A stretch of 28,651 nt of DNA from Desulfobacteraceae bacterium (GTDB lineage: Bacteria > Desulfobacterota > Desulfobacteria > Desulfobacterales > Desulfobacteraceae): NCBI GenBank assembly GCA_011390435.1, contig JAABSK010000010.1, forward strand, positions 1-28,651, written 5' to 3'. Shown in pieces: positions 1-8,699 of the stretch. The position numbers were made by a program, and so were the translations under genes. Position 1 is the first letter of the stretch. The number at the start of each line of letters is the position of its first letter. The notes under the pieces are model-generated. The model was not told the origin of the DNA, ran no database searches, and saw only the letters and a list, made by a program, of their open reading frames with translations.

Positions 1-738
1 ATGGGAAAAGCATTTTCACGACCGGAAAGTCTAACCGATGAGATGACGCACTATTGTCCCGGTTGTACCCACGGTATTGTTCATCGTCTTGTGGCAGAAG
101 CCATTGATGATCTGGGCATTCGAAAAAAAACAGTTGGGATTGCACCTGTCGGGTGCGCTGTAATGGCCTATAATTATTTTAATTGTGATTTTCAGGAAGC
201 AGCCCACGGCAGGGCACCGGCCATGGCCACAGGCATTAAACGCGTCCGCCCGGACCTGATGGTGTTTACCTACCAGGGCGATGGCGATCTTGCCAGTATC
301 GGCATGGGTGAAATTATCCATGCCGCCAACAGGGGTGAAAAATTCACCACCATTTTCATCAACAATGCTATTTACGGCATGACCGGGGGCCAGATGGCAC
401 CCACCACAATGGCTGGACAGCGGGCAACCACAGCACCGGCAGGAAGAGATACCGACCAGACCGGCATGCCCATTCGAATGGCCAATCTTCTGGGGGAACT
501 GGTCACACCGGGATATGTCACCCGCCAGGCAGTATTGAACCCGAAACAGATCAACCGGGCCAAAAAAGCGATTAAGAAGGCATTTGAATATCAACTGGAA
601 GGCAAATGCTTCAGCTTTGTGGAAGTGATCAGCACCTGTCCGACCAACTGGGGGCTTCCTCCGCTTGATGCATTGAAATGGGCCCAGGAAACACTGATCC
701 CCTACTATGAACTCAAAGACTATAAATTACCGGATTAA
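1..738 (+). CDS. 2-oxoacid:ferredoxin oxidoreductase, beta (TPP-binding) subunit
   Basis: Thiamine-diphosphate subunit of a 2-oxoacid:ferredoxin oxidoreductase (KOR/VOR type), which oxidises a 2-oxoacid to an acyl-CoA while reducing ferredoxin in the cytoplasm. The sequence shows the N-terminal CPGC motif (residues 19-22), the TPP/Mg motif GDGDLASIG (93-101) and the [11 protein letters not shown] segment (121-131), all standard for this family. The length, 245 aa, is normal. The ATG is the first base of the window, so a longer form cannot be excluded, but the protein begins as family members usually do. The gamma subunit follows 44 bp downstream. The alpha subunit and a ferredoxin-like subunit are expected upstream, outside the window. 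The substrate (2-oxoglutarate, branched-chain 2-oxoacids or another) cannot be read from this subunit; the nearby branched-chain aminotransferase makes branched-chain 2-oxoacids possible (inference). Confidence 0.9.
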   Translation: MGKAFSRPESLTDEMTHYCPGCTHGIVHRLVAEAIDDLGIRKKTVGIAPVGCAVMAYNYFNCDFQEAAHGRAPAMATGIKRVRPDLMVFTYQGDGDLASIGMGEIIHAANRGEKFTTIFINNAIYGMTGGQMAPTTMAGQRATTAPAGRDTDQTGMPIRMANLLGELVTPGYVTRQAVLNPKQINRAKKAIKKAFEYQLEGKCFSFVEVISTCPTNWGLPPLDALKWAQETLIPYYELKDYKLPD

Positions 739-782
739 ATCACCCGTTCTATTTTCAGCTGTACGATATTTTGGAGGAACCA

Positions 783-1319
783 ATGCAGACAGAAGTACAA
801 TTTGCAGGCTTTGGCGGACAGGGCATCCTGAGCAGCGCCAAACTTTTAGCATACACCGCCATGAAGCAGGATTTCTTTGTGGCATGGGTGCCGTCCTACG
901 GCCCGGAAATGAGAGGCGGCACCGCCTATTGCACGGTAGTCATCAGCGACCGGCGGATTGGTTCCCCGGTCATCAAAACCCCTACCCATCTCGTGGCCAT
1001 GAACCGTCCATCCCTTGAAAAATTTGCCCCGTGTGTAAAAGCCGGCGGGGTGATCTTTATCAACAGTTCATTGATTCCAACCCGGAGCCAGCGCACCGAT
1101 ATCACGGAAATGGTGATACCGGTGAATGATGCCGCCATCAGGCTCGGCAGTGTCAAATGCGCCAATATCATTGCCTTGAGCGCCTTTGCATCAAAAATCA
1201 ACCTGATTGACATGGATCTGCTGAGACAATGCGTTATTGCAGAGTTCCAGGAACGGCCCAAACTGCTTGATTTGAATGCAAACGCCTTTGATGAAGGGAT
1301 AAAACTTGCATCTGCCTGA
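783..1319 (+). CDS. 2-oxoacid:ferredoxin oxidoreductase, gamma subunit
   Basis: The 178-aa gamma subunit completes the core of the 2-oxoacid:ferredoxin oxidoreductase begun by the preceding gene. It shows the typical opening with GFGGQG (residues 9-14) followed by the segment PSYGPEMRGGTA, which is characteristic of the POR/KOR gamma family. An in-frame TTG lies at 771, but it overlaps the Shine-Dalgarno sequence GGAGG (773-777). The ATG at 783, five bases after GGAGG, is therefore taken as the start. The gene lies 44 bp after the beta subunit and 42 bp before the ACT-domain gene, in one probable transcript. The product is cytoplasmic. The substrate is not determinable from the sequence. Confidence 0.9.
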   Translation: MQTEVQFAGFGGQGILSSAKLLAYTAMKQDFFVAWVPSYGPEMRGGTAYCTVVISDRRIGSPVIKTPTHLVAMNRPSLEKFAPCVKAGGVIFINSSLIPTRSQRTDITEMVIPVNDAAIRLGSVKCANIIALSAFASKINLIDMDLLRQCVIAEFQERPKLLDLNANAFDEGIKLASA

Positions 1320-1361
1320 TCAATGGACAGGCAAGATCACACAGACAAAAGGAAGGCACAG

Positions 1362-1841
1362 ATGATCAGAATCGAAATTTCCCTGTTCCTTAAAAATGTT
1401 CCGGGAGAACTGGGAGAACTGGCCGCACTTTTTGGAGATGCCGGCATCAATATTGATGCCATCACCATTCAGGATGCCTCTGCATATGTTCAAAATCTTT
1501 TTGAGGCCCGTGGAAAATCACTGAAACGACTGGCATCTTCAGCCAGTTACTCCTCCATGAGGCGGGATTCCGCTGACTTTGCCCTGATCCGTTTGATCGT
1601 GGACCCGGTCCAGCCGGCCATGGCACTGCTGGAGCAGCACGATTACCTGTTCGATTCCCAGGAGGTGATCACCCTCCGGCTGAAGAACCATCCGGGAGAA
1701 CTGGCCAGAATCACCCGTAAATTTGGTGAAAACAATATCAATATCAACTATATGTACGGGTCTGTGTCCGGCCAGAACGATGAATGTCTCTTTGTTTTCT
1801 GTCCAGAAGACATCGCGACAGCTGCGGCATGTTCATTCTAG
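1362..1841 (+). CDS. tandem ACT-domain protein
   Basis: A 159-aa protein made of two ACT domains and nothing else. The first starts at the N-terminus ([25 protein letters not shown]) and the second near residue 105 ([22 protein letters not shown]). Both keep the PGEL loop that in ACT domains contributes to amino-acid binding. Such stand-alone proteins are thought to act as amino-acid sensors or allosteric partners. An in-frame ATG at 1323 would add 13 residues, but ATG 1362 has a good ribosome site (GGAAGG, 1351-1356) and begins at the conserved domain, so it is preferred. The 3' end overlaps the start of the hybrid kinase gene by 13 bases. Its position after the oxidoreductase suggests that it senses an amino acid related to that enzyme's substrate (inference). 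Confidence 0.8.
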   Translation: MIRIEISLFLKNVPGELGELAALFGDAGINIDAITIQDASAYVQNLFEARGKSLKRLASSASYSSMRRDSADFALIRLIVDPVQPAMALLEQHDYLFDSQEVITLRLKNHPGELARITRKFGENNININYMYGSVSGQNDECLFVFCPEDIATAAACSF

Positions 1842-4111
1842 ATATCCGAACCATTTTTCTTTGCCTCGGGGTTGTCACCGTTGCCCTTGCCGTATGCATG
1901 TTCTATTTTTCCACCTCTCAGAAAACCTATCCTGGATTTTCAAGCTGGGCCCTGGGATTTTTATCTTTCAGCGCCGGGATCGTGCTTCTCAGCATGCGGC
2001 ACCAGATCCCGGACATCATCTCTATCATTATCGGCAACAGTTTCATCTATCTGTCCATTCTCGCTTTTTATGCCGGTTTTATGACCTTTGCCCAGAAAAA
2101 CATCACCCTGCGCCGCCACCTTTTTTTCATTGGTGCGATGATCTGCATCCATTCCATTCTGGATTATATCCCCCTGCCGTCCTCTTTTCGCAGCAGTCTG
2201 ATCTCTTTTTGCATTGCCTTTTATTTTTTTTTCATCACCCGCGTATTGATTCAAGAGATCCGTCCCCTCCTGCAACAGCGCAACACCACGCTGGTGGTGG
2301 TGTCGATCATCATTTTCGGATTTTTCAGTTTTTTAACTGTTTTTCACCTGTTTGCCGGTGTAACCCCCCTGATCGAGATCCATACCATCAAAACCCTTCA
2401 GTCAATCTCGCTTCTGGTGGTGATTGTACTGATGGTTCTGTTTATCTTTGGAATGATTCAGCTCAACTACCAACGCCTTGAGCTGGATTTTATCAACAGC
2501 TACAGCGAAATGAAAGCTGCAAAAGAAGCTGCTGAAAAAGCCACCCGGGCAAAATCTGAATTTCTGGCCAACATGTCCCATGAAATCAGGACTCCCATGA
2601 ATGGTGTCATCGGCATGCTTGAACTGCTCTTTGAAACCAGAATGTCAGAAGAGCAAAAAGAGCTGGCTCACTCTGCCCAGCAAAGCGCAGACTCTTTGCT
2701 CTATCTGATCAATGATATCCTTGATTTTTCAAAGATGGAAGCGGGAATGCTTGAGGTTGAAACCATTGATTTCAACCTTGGAGTCACCATGGATTCCATC
2801 TGCGATATTTTTGCAGTCAAGGCCCGCAAAAAAGGGCTGGAATTTGGCTGCCTCATCCAGGAAAACGTTCCTGAAAATCTGATTGGAGACCCTGGCCGAC
2901 TCCGTCAAATTCTGACCAATCTAGCTGGAAACGCATTAAAATTCACTGAATCCGGCCAGATTCTTCTGACGGTATCAAGACGGCTGGAAACACAGGATAA
3001 CGTCGAACTGATCTTTGAAGTTCAGGACACGGGTATCGGGATTCCAGAAAATAAACTGGGAAATCTTTTTGAATCCTTCAGTCAGGCAGATGCCTCGACC
3101 ACACGAAAGTACGGGGGAACAGGACTGGGCCTTGCCATTTCCAGACAGCTTGTGGAGTTGATGCAAGGTGAAATCGGCGTCAAAAGCAAAATAAACAAAG
3201 GTTCTACTTTCTGGTTTTCCATTTTTTTTACCAAACAGTGCCGGCCAGCCCTGCCGCCGCCGCCAGCCCATGATATCACCCACAGCCGGGTTTTAATTGT
3301 GGATGACAATCCCATGAATCACAAAGTTTTCAAGGCGTACCTCAACGGGATGGGATGTGCAAGCGACAGCGCATTCAACGGCATCCAGGCGCTGGAAATG
3401 CTGAAAAACGCATCCTACACCCGGCCATATCACATTGCCCTGATCGACATGAAAATGCCCAAAATGGATGGCGAGCGACTGGGTCGACTGATCCGCCAGG
3501 ACAAAACCATCCGGAAAACCATCATGATCATCCTTACGTCAGCCGGCAACCGGGGGGATGCTGAACGACTGAAAAAGGCGGGTTTTTCAGGCCTTTTGAC
3601 CAAACCTGTCAGAAAAAAGGATCTATACGGCTGCCTGCAGACTGCGGTTTCTCTACCGGACCAACATCACCCTGATCACTGTAAATTCATTACTGCTTAC
3701 AGCCTCAAGGATGCATCAAAACTTGCCCCACACCAGACCTGCGACCAGTACATTCTTTTGGTTGAAGACAATATCGTGAACCAGAAAGTGGCGTCCAGGA
3801 TGCTTGAGAAGCTGGGATATCAGGTGATAACCGTCAGCAACGGACGGGAAGCGGTCAACGTATATCAAAGCGACTTCACAAAAATCCGCATGATTCTGAT
3901 GGATATTCAGATGCCGGTGATGGGTGGTGAAGATGCCACCCGAAAAATACGGGAAATGGAAAAAGAAACCGGCATTCACGTTCCCATCGTTGCACTGACA
4001 GCCAATGCCATGGCAGGCGACCGGGAACGGTTTATTGCAGCAGGAATGGATGATTATATTGCAAAGCCGGTTAAAAAAGAAACCTTTATCAGGGTTTTCG
4101 CCGATCTTTAA
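1829..4111 (+). CDS. membrane hybrid histidine kinase with two receiver domains
   Basis: A 760-aa hybrid sensor kinase. Residues 1-212 hold about seven hydrophobic segments, resembling the membrane sensor module seen in front of some diguanylate cyclases. A short charged helix (222-245) leads to HisKA with phospho-acceptor His251 ([12 protein letters not shown]), then HATPase_c with DTGIGI (400-405) and GTGLGL (430-435). Receiver 1 has VDDN and Asp540; receiver 2 has VEDN and Asp692. No HPt domain follows, so phosphate must go to a separate protein. Receiver 2 reads [10 protein letters not shown], with Gly where most have Asp after Met. An upstream ATG at 1784 is possible, but the ATG at 1829 starts directly at the membrane region. 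Neither has a clear Shine-Dalgarno, which fits translational coupling to the overlapping ACT gene. The gene converges with the acyl-CoA dehydrogenase gene, sharing 23 bp. Confidence 0.88.
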   Translation: MFILDIRTIFLCLGVVTVALAVCMFYFSTSQKTYPGFSSWALGFLSFSAGIVLLSMRHQIPDIISIIIGNSFIYLSILAFYAGFMTFAQKNITLRRHLFFIGAMICIHSILDYIPLPSSFRSSLISFCIAFYFFFITRVLIQEIRPLLQQRNTTLVVVSIIIFGFFSFLTVFHLFAGVTPLIEIHTIKTLQSISLLVVIVLMVLFIFGMIQLNYQRLELDFINSYSEMKAAKEAAEKATRAKSEFLANMSHEIRTPMNGVIGMLELLFETRMSEEQKELAHSAQQSADSLLYLINDILDFSKMEAGMLEVETIDFNLGVTMDSICDIFAVKARKKGLEFGCLIQENVPENLIGDPGRLRQILTNLAGNALKFTESGQILLTVSRRLETQDNVELIFEVQDTGIGIPENKLGNLFESFSQADASTTRKYGGTGLGLAISRQLVELMQGEIGVKSKINKGSTFWFSIFFTKQCRPALPPPPAHDITHSRVLIVDDNPMNHKVFKAYLNGMGCASDSAFNGIQALEMLKNASYTRPYHIALIDMKMPKMDGERLGRLIRQDKTIRKTIMIILTSAGNRGDAERLKKAGFSGLLTKPVRKKDLYGCLQTAVSLPDQHHPDHCKFITAYSLKDASKLAPHQTCDQYILLVEDNIVNQKVASRMLEKLGYQVITVSNGREAVNVYQSDFTKIRMILMDIQMPVMGGEDATRKIREMEKETGIHVPIVALTANAMAGDRERFIAAGMDDYIAKPVKKETFIRVFADL

Positions 4112-5243
4112 GCACCTGGTTTGAAATCACCACCCGCTGAATTTCACTGGTGCCCTCATAGATGGTAAAGACCCTGGCGTCCCGATAATACCGTTCAACC
4201 GGATACTCTTTTGTAAACCCGTATCCCCCGTGAATCTGAATGGCTCTTGCGGCAACATCGTTTACCATTTCCGAAGCAAACAGCTTGGCCATGGAGGCTT
4301 CGGTCGTGTACGGTTCTTTTCGATCCTTCATCGATGCTGCCGAAAGAACCAGCTGGCGGGCAGCCTCGATCCGGGTAGCCATATCTGCAATCTGAAACCG
4401 GATGGCCTGGTGTTTTGAAATCGGTACACCAAACTGTTTTCTCTCTTTTGCGTATTTTACCGCAGCATCAAAAGCTGCCATTGCCACACCACAGGACTGG
4501 GCGGCGATCCCGATGCGGCCGCTGTCCAGTCCGGACATGGCGATTTTGAATCCATCCCCTTCTTTGCCCACGCGATGAGAGACCGGTACCTTGCAGTTTT
4601 CCAGAACAATATCAGTGGTGTCTGATGCCCGCAGCCCCATTTTGTCTTCCATGCGGCCCACCGCCATCCCCGGCGTACCCTTGGGAACAATAAAACAGCT
4701 GATGCCCCGGTGTTTTGCATCTTCATCGGTTTTGGCTGTCACCAATACCACTTTTGAATGATGACCCGAGGTGATAAACCGCTTGGTGCCGTTCAAAAGA
4801 TAGTGATCCTTTTTCCTGACAGCGGTGGTCTGCTGGCTGACCGGGTCTGATCCAGCCTCGGGCTCGGTCAGGCCAAACGCCCCGATGATCTTGCCGGAAG
4901 CCAGGGGAATCAGATAGGCCTGTTTTTGCGCTTCTGTTCCAAACCGGTACAACGTTTCACAGACGATGGAATTCTGAACCGACATCACCACGGATGTGGA
5001 GGCGCATGAATACGCAATCTCTGACAGAGCCAGCACATATGACACCGTGTCTGCGCCTTCTCCGCCGTATTCAGGAGGAATCATCATTCCCATCAGTCCC
5101 AGTTCTCCCATCTGCCGGAAGTTGTCCTGTGGGAATTCCTTGGTCCGGTCCCGTTCAGCAGCTGTCGCTGCAATCACTTTACGCGAAAACTCCCGGACCA
5201 TATTCCGGATCATCACCTGTTCATCGGTCAGCTTAAATAGCAT
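4089..5243 (-). CDS. acyl-CoA dehydrogenase (short/branched-chain type)
   Basis: A 384-aa FAD enzyme that introduces a 2,3-double bond into an acyl-CoA and passes electrons to electron-transferring flavoprotein. The sequence shows the FAD/substrate motif [11 protein letters not shown], the R-QFG segment ([14 protein letters not shown]), and the C-terminal [10 protein letters not shown] with the likely catalytic base Glu363. In the LDSGR segment it has Gly where isovaleryl-CoA dehydrogenase carries its catalytic Glu, so it is not of that type. Butyryl-, isobutyryl- or 2-methylbutyryl-CoA are more likely substrates (inference). The start has a Shine-Dalgarno-like AAGGGA. The XRE-cupin gene ends 32 bp upstream and the aminotransferase lies before that, so all three are probably one transcript. 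The 3' end overlaps the convergent kinase gene, leaving no room for a separate terminator. Confidence 0.92.
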   Translation of the reverse strand: MLFKLTDEQVMIRNMVREFSRKVIAATAAERDRTKEFPQDNFRQMGELGLMGMMIPPEYGGEGADTVSYVLALSEIAYSCASTSVVMSVQNSIVCETLYRFGTEAQKQAYLIPLASGKIIGAFGLTEPEAGSDPVSQQTTAVRKKDHYLLNGTKRFITSGHHSKVVLVTAKTDEDAKHRGISCFIVPKGTPGMAVGRMEDKMGLRASDTTDIVLENCKVPVSHRVGKEGDGFKIAMSGLDSGRIGIAAQSCGVAMAAFDAAVKYAKERKQFGVPISKHQAIRFQIADMATRIEAARQLVLSAASMKDRKEPYTTEASMAKLFASEMVNDVAARAIQIHGGYGFTKEYPVERYYRDARVFTIYEGTSEIQRVVISNQVLKDRRKP

Positions 5244-5275
5244 GGTGCTTCCCTTATCTGGCTGTCTGTAAATTA

Positions 5276-5821
5276 TCAGGGCGCATATACCACAACGATC
5301 AGGTGCGCGTCGGTTTTGGCTGTATTTCTCAAGTCGTGTTTCACCCCGGAATTGAAGTGGAGGGCATCTCCTTTTTTCAACCGGTTGACATGGTCACCCA
5401 CCTGGACTTCAACCTGGCCTTTGAGAACATAGACAAACTCTTCTCCATCATGCTGAAATCCCACTCCTTCATGGCTTTTATGCGCTTCCACCACAATTTT
5501 AAACGCTTTGAGATGTTTATTTTCAGCACTGGGTGTCAACGGTGTATACGCATAATGATCTGTTCGCTTGGTATACGCCATGGACCGCTTTTCCCTGACA
5601 TCATCTGCTTCTTTGAGCAACAGGTTTGAATCGATGCACAATGCCTTTGAAATCTGCAGCAGCGTCCCCACTGAAGGGCGCTGGGTCCCGGATTCGATTG
5701 CTTTGATCATCGGCTTTTTCAATCCGGTTTCATTGGCCATGGTATCCAGGGAGATCTTTTGTTCCAGACGCAGTTTCTTGATCCGCTTTCCAATGGGTGT
5801 CATCTTTTTTTTCTCAGGCAT
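5276..5821 (-). CDS. XRE-family regulator with C-terminal cupin domain
   Basis: A 181-aa one-component regulator. An XRE/HTH_3 DNA-binding domain (about residues 10-70, IGKRIKKLRLEQKISLDTMA) is followed by a cupin_2 barrel (about 105-180). The barrel shows HDGEEFVYVLKGQVEVQVG and a second cupin motif ending in GVKHDLRNT, which supply His/Glu residues suited to metal or ligand binding. Regulators of this shape usually control a nearby metabolic gene in response to a small molecule. The chosen ATG is preceded by GGAG in GGAGCGCAC; Met7 is a less likely alternative. The gene lies between ilvE and the acyl-CoA dehydrogenase gene with about 32 bp on each side, so it is probably co-transcribed and may autoregulate the operon (inference). 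The ligand is unknown. Confidence 0.88.
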   Translation of the reverse strand: MPEKKKMTPIGKRIKKLRLEQKISLDTMANETGLKKPMIKAIESGTQRPSVGTLLQISKALCIDSNLLLKEADDVREKRSMAYTKRTDHYAYTPLTPSAENKHLKAFKIVVEAHKSHEGVGFQHDGEEFVYVLKGQVEVQVGDHVNRLKKGDALHFNSGVKHDLRNTAKTDAHLIVVVYAP

Positions 5822-5853
5822 GTGCGCTCCTGTGGTTTAAACCGTTTTAAGCA

Positions 5854-6918
5854 TCACTCAACCGTGCAAACCCAGTTTTCAGTATCGTCATCCATTCCAT
5901 ACTGAATACGGGTCAGGGCATCATAAAATCTCATGGATGTCTTGCCAGGAGTGCCGTCTCCAATGGCAATCGCACGATCGCCATAACGGATTTCACCCAC
6001 CGGTGAAATCACCGCTGCTGTTCCAGAACCAAACACCTCCAGCAGATTCCCGGCTTCATGGGCCTGAAACACTTCATCAATGCTGATTTTCCGCTCAGAT
6101 ATTTTCATTCCCCATTTCTGGGCCAGCTTGATGACAGAGTCCCGTGTAATGCCGGCAAGAATACTGCCACTCAGATTCGGCGTAACAATCTCGTCACCGA
6201 TACAAAAAAAGATATTCATGGCACCGACCTCTTCAATGTATCTGCGCTCAATGGCATCCAGCCACAAAACCTGGGCATAGCCCTCTTTCTTAGCCTTTTC
6301 AGAGGCAATCAAACTGGCTGCATAATTGCCAGCGGTTTTGTATTCTCCCACCCCTCCCCGGACAGAACGGACATGATCTTTTGACACCCATATCTTTACC
6401 GGGTTCAACCCTTCGGCATAATAAGCACCGACAGACGACAGGATAATAAAAAATTTATAGGTAAACGATGCCCGAACACCTAAAAACGGATCTGTGGCGA
6501 TAATTGTCGGACGGATATACAGCGAGGTGCCAAGGGTTTCCGGAATCCACTTTTCCTCGATCCGGATCAGTTTTTTCAAGGCATCCAGAACAAAGGATTC
6601 ATCAAATTCCGGTATACACATCCCTCTGGCAGACCGGTTCATCCGTTTGAAATTATCCCTGGGCCGAAACAGGCAAATCTTTTTATCCGGTGTTTTATAC
6701 GCCTTAAGCCCCTCAAAAATCGCCTGACCATAGTGAAACACCATGGCGGAGGGGGGAAGAACAAAATGAGTATACGGCTCAATCCTGGGATCATGCCACC
6801 CTTTGCCCTCTGCAAAATCCATAACAAACATGTGATCGGTAAACACCTGACCAAATCCCAATTGTGAATCCTCAGGCCGTGTCCGATTTGTCTGGGCCAG
6901 GGTAACTTTTATTTCCAT
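5854..6918 (-). CDS. ilvE: branched-chain amino acid aminotransferase
   Basis: A PLP-dependent class IV aminotransferase of 354 aa that interconverts leucine, isoleucine and valine with their 2-oxoacids using 2-oxoglutarate/glutamate. Features seen: FHYGQAIFEGLKAY, the RPTIIATDP region, VGEYKTAGNYAASL with the PLP lysine Lys194, the following WLDAIERRYIEEVGAMN, and the phosphate-binding GSGTAA near the end. The length and motifs fit the longer branch of BCATs, such as the yeast/mycobacterial type. Two ATGs are adjacent, at 6921 and 6918. GGAGG (6928-6924) stands only two bases from the first but five from the second, so 6918 is preferred. It is first in a probable operon with the XRE-cupin regulator and the acyl-CoA dehydrogenase, which suggests a degradative as well as a biosynthetic role (inference). 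Confidence 0.93.
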   Translation of the reverse strand: MEIKVTLAQTNRTRPEDSQLGFGQVFTDHMFVMDFAEGKGWHDPRIEPYTHFVLPPSAMVFHYGQAIFEGLKAYKTPDKKICLFRPRDNFKRMNRSARGMCIPEFDESFVLDALKKLIRIEEKWIPETLGTSLYIRPTIIATDPFLGVRASFTYKFFIILSSVGAYYAEGLNPVKIWVSKDHVRSVRGGVGEYKTAGNYAASLIASEKAKKEGYAQVLWLDAIERRYIEEVGAMNIFFCIGDEIVTPNLSGSILAGITRDSVIKLAQKWGMKISERKISIDEVFQAHEAGNLLEVFGSGTAAVISPVGEIRYGDRAIAIGDGTPGKTSMRFYDALTRIQYGMDDDTENWVCTVE

Positions 6919-6963
6919 CATCTCCTCCGTAAATAAGTATTCAATTTAGCGCATCAATCGAAA

Positions 6964-6993
6964 AATATGAGCGCGAACGCTGTTCTTTGTCAA
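6964..6993 (-). promoter_or_regulatory. candidate sigma70 promoter for ilvE
   Basis: Read on the minus strand, a perfect -35 TTGACA (6993-6988) is followed after 18 bases by CATATT (6969-6964), a four-of-six match to the -10 consensus. It lies about 45 bp upstream of ilvE in the correct orientation, in the divergent intergenic region. The assignment rests on consensus matching only. Confidence 0.5.
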
Positions 6994-7022
6994 GAAATTT
7001 TATGCGTTTTGCGCGCTTTATG

Positions 7023-7052
7023 TTGACGAAGCCCTTTTTTTTTGAATAGTAT
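7023..7052 (+). promoter_or_regulatory. candidate sigma70 promoter for the 7102-11557 operon
   Basis: TTGACG (7023-7028) and TAGTAT (7047-7052) are separated by 18 bases and lie about 50 bp before the start of the membrane protein gene. TATACT at 7050-7055 is a better -10 by sequence, but its 21-base spacing is too long. The position leaves a leader of about 40 bases containing the ribosome site at 7090-7093. Consensus matching only. Confidence 0.45.
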
Positions 7053-7101
7053 ACTAAAATATTTATACACGTTAGCAAAGGGAAAAAACGGAGAAAAAAC
7101 A

Positions 7102-7650
7102 ATGGATATGAAACACCATATTGAAACTGCCTGGAAAAACAGCATTGCCAACCTGGTTCCCCTGATCATCCTGACACTTGTGGTCGCAGCAGTGAGCATT
7201 GTTTCCCTGGGTATCCTGGCACCTGTGGCCTTTGCAGGCTATACCCATTCACTGATCCTGCTGCTGACCCATAACCGGGAACCCAAGGCTCAGGATGCCT
7301 TTTCACAGCTCAGACTGTTTTTGCCCCTGCTGGTATTTTCCCTGGTGGTATTTTTCATCACGATTCTTGGGTTCACGCTGTTCATTATCCCAGGTATTCT
7401 CTTCACCCTCATTATCGGATACACCTGTCTTTACATGCTTCCTGTCATGGTTGATCAGCACCTGGGCCTTGTGGATGCCATCAAAAAAAGTGTTTCCCTT
7501 GTCACGGGATCTTCTGTCACAGACCATATCATTGTGTTTATCATTTTCAGCGCCATGACTGCTGTCGGCGGTTCGTCGTTCATCGGATTCTTATTTCTTC
7601 AACCCTTTGCCACGCTGTTTCTGCTGTCGGTTTATAAGGAAATCAACTGA
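7102..7650 (+). CDS. small integral membrane protein, function unknown
   Basis: A 182-aa very hydrophobic protein with about four to five membrane segments: around residues 18-45, 75-105 and 110-125, and two near the C-terminus (140-180). It ends in a short polar tail, YKEIN. The spacing and the amphipathic stretch GLVDAIKKSVSLV resemble the loose group of membrane proteins around DUF975 and the glycerophosphodiester phosphodiesterase membrane domain. No catalytic motif is visible and no function is assigned. An in-frame TTG at 7042 lies inside the promoter region. ATG 7102 has GGAG at 7090-7093, eight bases away, and is chosen. The stop codon overlaps the start of the radical SAM gene (TGATG), so the two are translationally coupled and may work together. 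Confidence 0.75.
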   Translation: MDMKHHIETAWKNSIANLVPLIILTLVVAAVSIVSLGILAPVAFAGYTHSLILLLTHNREPKAQDAFSQLRLFLPLLVFSLVVFFITILGFTLFIIPGILFTLIIGYTCLYMLPVMVDQHLGLVDAIKKSVSLVTGSSVTDHIIVFIIFSAMTAVGGSSFIGFLFLQPFATLFLLSVYKEIN

Positions 7651-8693
7651 TGTCCCATCAAGCCAAAAGTGCCTGTTATTTTGAGACCGGTGTTTTCCGC
7701 CCGCCCAGTGAAGGCGGCAGCGCGTCCCTGCTCCTGCGCCTGACCCGCAACTGTCCCTGGAATCATTGCACCTTCTGCGCCATGTACAAAACAGAAAAGT
7801 TTCAGCTCAGAACCCCTGAAGCGGTGATTGGCGAAATTGATACCATGCACGGCATCTACACCCGGATCAAGGCGCTTTCACCCGGGCATGCTCCGGGACA
7901 ACCCGTCAGTGCCACTGCGATCCGCAACTTTGTTCAAAAGACACCGGAACTGAGCTTTCACCAGGGCATGGGAATGCTGTTTGAATGGTTCATGGCCGGC
8001 TGTAAAACGGTTTTCCTGCAGGATGCAGACAGCCTGATCATGAAGACCGATCACATGATCCAGATACTGAATCACCTGAAACTTAGGTTTCCGGAGATTG
8101 AACGCATCACCACCTATGCCAGGTCCAGAACCGTCGCCAGAAAACCTCTTTCAGATCTTGAGGCCATTCAAAAATCCGGGCTCACCCGCCTGCACATGGG
8201 ACTTGAAACAGGTGATGCAACACTGCTCAAATCCGTTAAAAAAGGGGCAACACCGGAAGACCACATCAAGGCCGGGCAAAAGGCGCTCCAGGCTGGATTC
8301 CAGATCTCTGAATACTGGATGCCGGGACTGGGGGGCAGATCCCTGTCCCGTGACCATGCCGTCAACACGGCAACCGTACTCAACAGCATCAATCCCCACT
8401 ATATCAGATCCCGGCCGTTTACCCCTTATCCTGGAACTGTCTTTTATGAAGAAGCCATCCAGAACCGGCTGGATCTGCTGACACCGGCAGAACAGCTTCA
8501 GGAAATTCAGCTGATGGTTCAAACCCTTGATGTCACTTCCCGGGTCTGCTTTGATCATGCCGGAAACGGATGGGCGGCTCCCAACGGACGGCTGCTGCTC
8601 AGCCAGGGATATGAAGGGTATCAATTCCCTGAAGAAAAAGAGACGCTCCTGGCGCTTATTGCAACAGGCATTGATCACTATTCACGGGAGTAA
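7650..8693 (+). CDS. radical SAM protein, unknown substrate
   Basis: A 347-aa radical S-adenosylmethionine enzyme. The cluster motif is CPWNHCTFC (Cys35, Cys40, Cys43), a CX4CX2C spacing rather than the common CX3CX2C, followed by AMYK. Downstream, THMGLETGD near residue 180 and GLGG near 225 match the SAM-binding beta strands of the radical SAM barrel, like the HemN/Elp3-type Fe-S oxidoreductases. There is no B12-binding or second Cys-rich domain. The substrate cannot be deduced. The start overlaps the stop of the membrane protein gene, and tdh begins six bases after its stop, so it is within an operon. A link with threonine breakdown is possible but not supported by the sequence itself. Confidence 0.85.
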   Translation: MSHQAKSACYFETGVFRPPSEGGSASLLLRLTRNCPWNHCTFCAMYKTEKFQLRTPEAVIGEIDTMHGIYTRIKALSPGHAPGQPVSATAIRNFVQKTPELSFHQGMGMLFEWFMAGCKTVFLQDADSLIMKTDHMIQILNHLKLRFPEIERITTYARSRTVARKPLSDLEAIQKSGLTRLHMGLETGDATLLKSVKKGATPEDHIKAGQKALQAGFQISEYWMPGLGGRSLSRDHAVNTATVLNSINPHYIRSRPFTPYPGTVFYEEAIQNRLDLLTPAEQLQEIQLMVQTLDVTSRVCFDHAGNGWAAPNGRLLLSQGYEGYQFPEEKETLLALIATGIDHYSRE

Positions 8694-8699
8694 GTCCCC

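Noticed and set aside
1723..2481. Open frame of 252 codons on the plus strand
   Set aside because: It overlaps the ACT gene and the membrane region of the hybrid kinase in another frame; its composition (many His, Pro, Cys) is that of a shadow of hydrophobic coding sequence.
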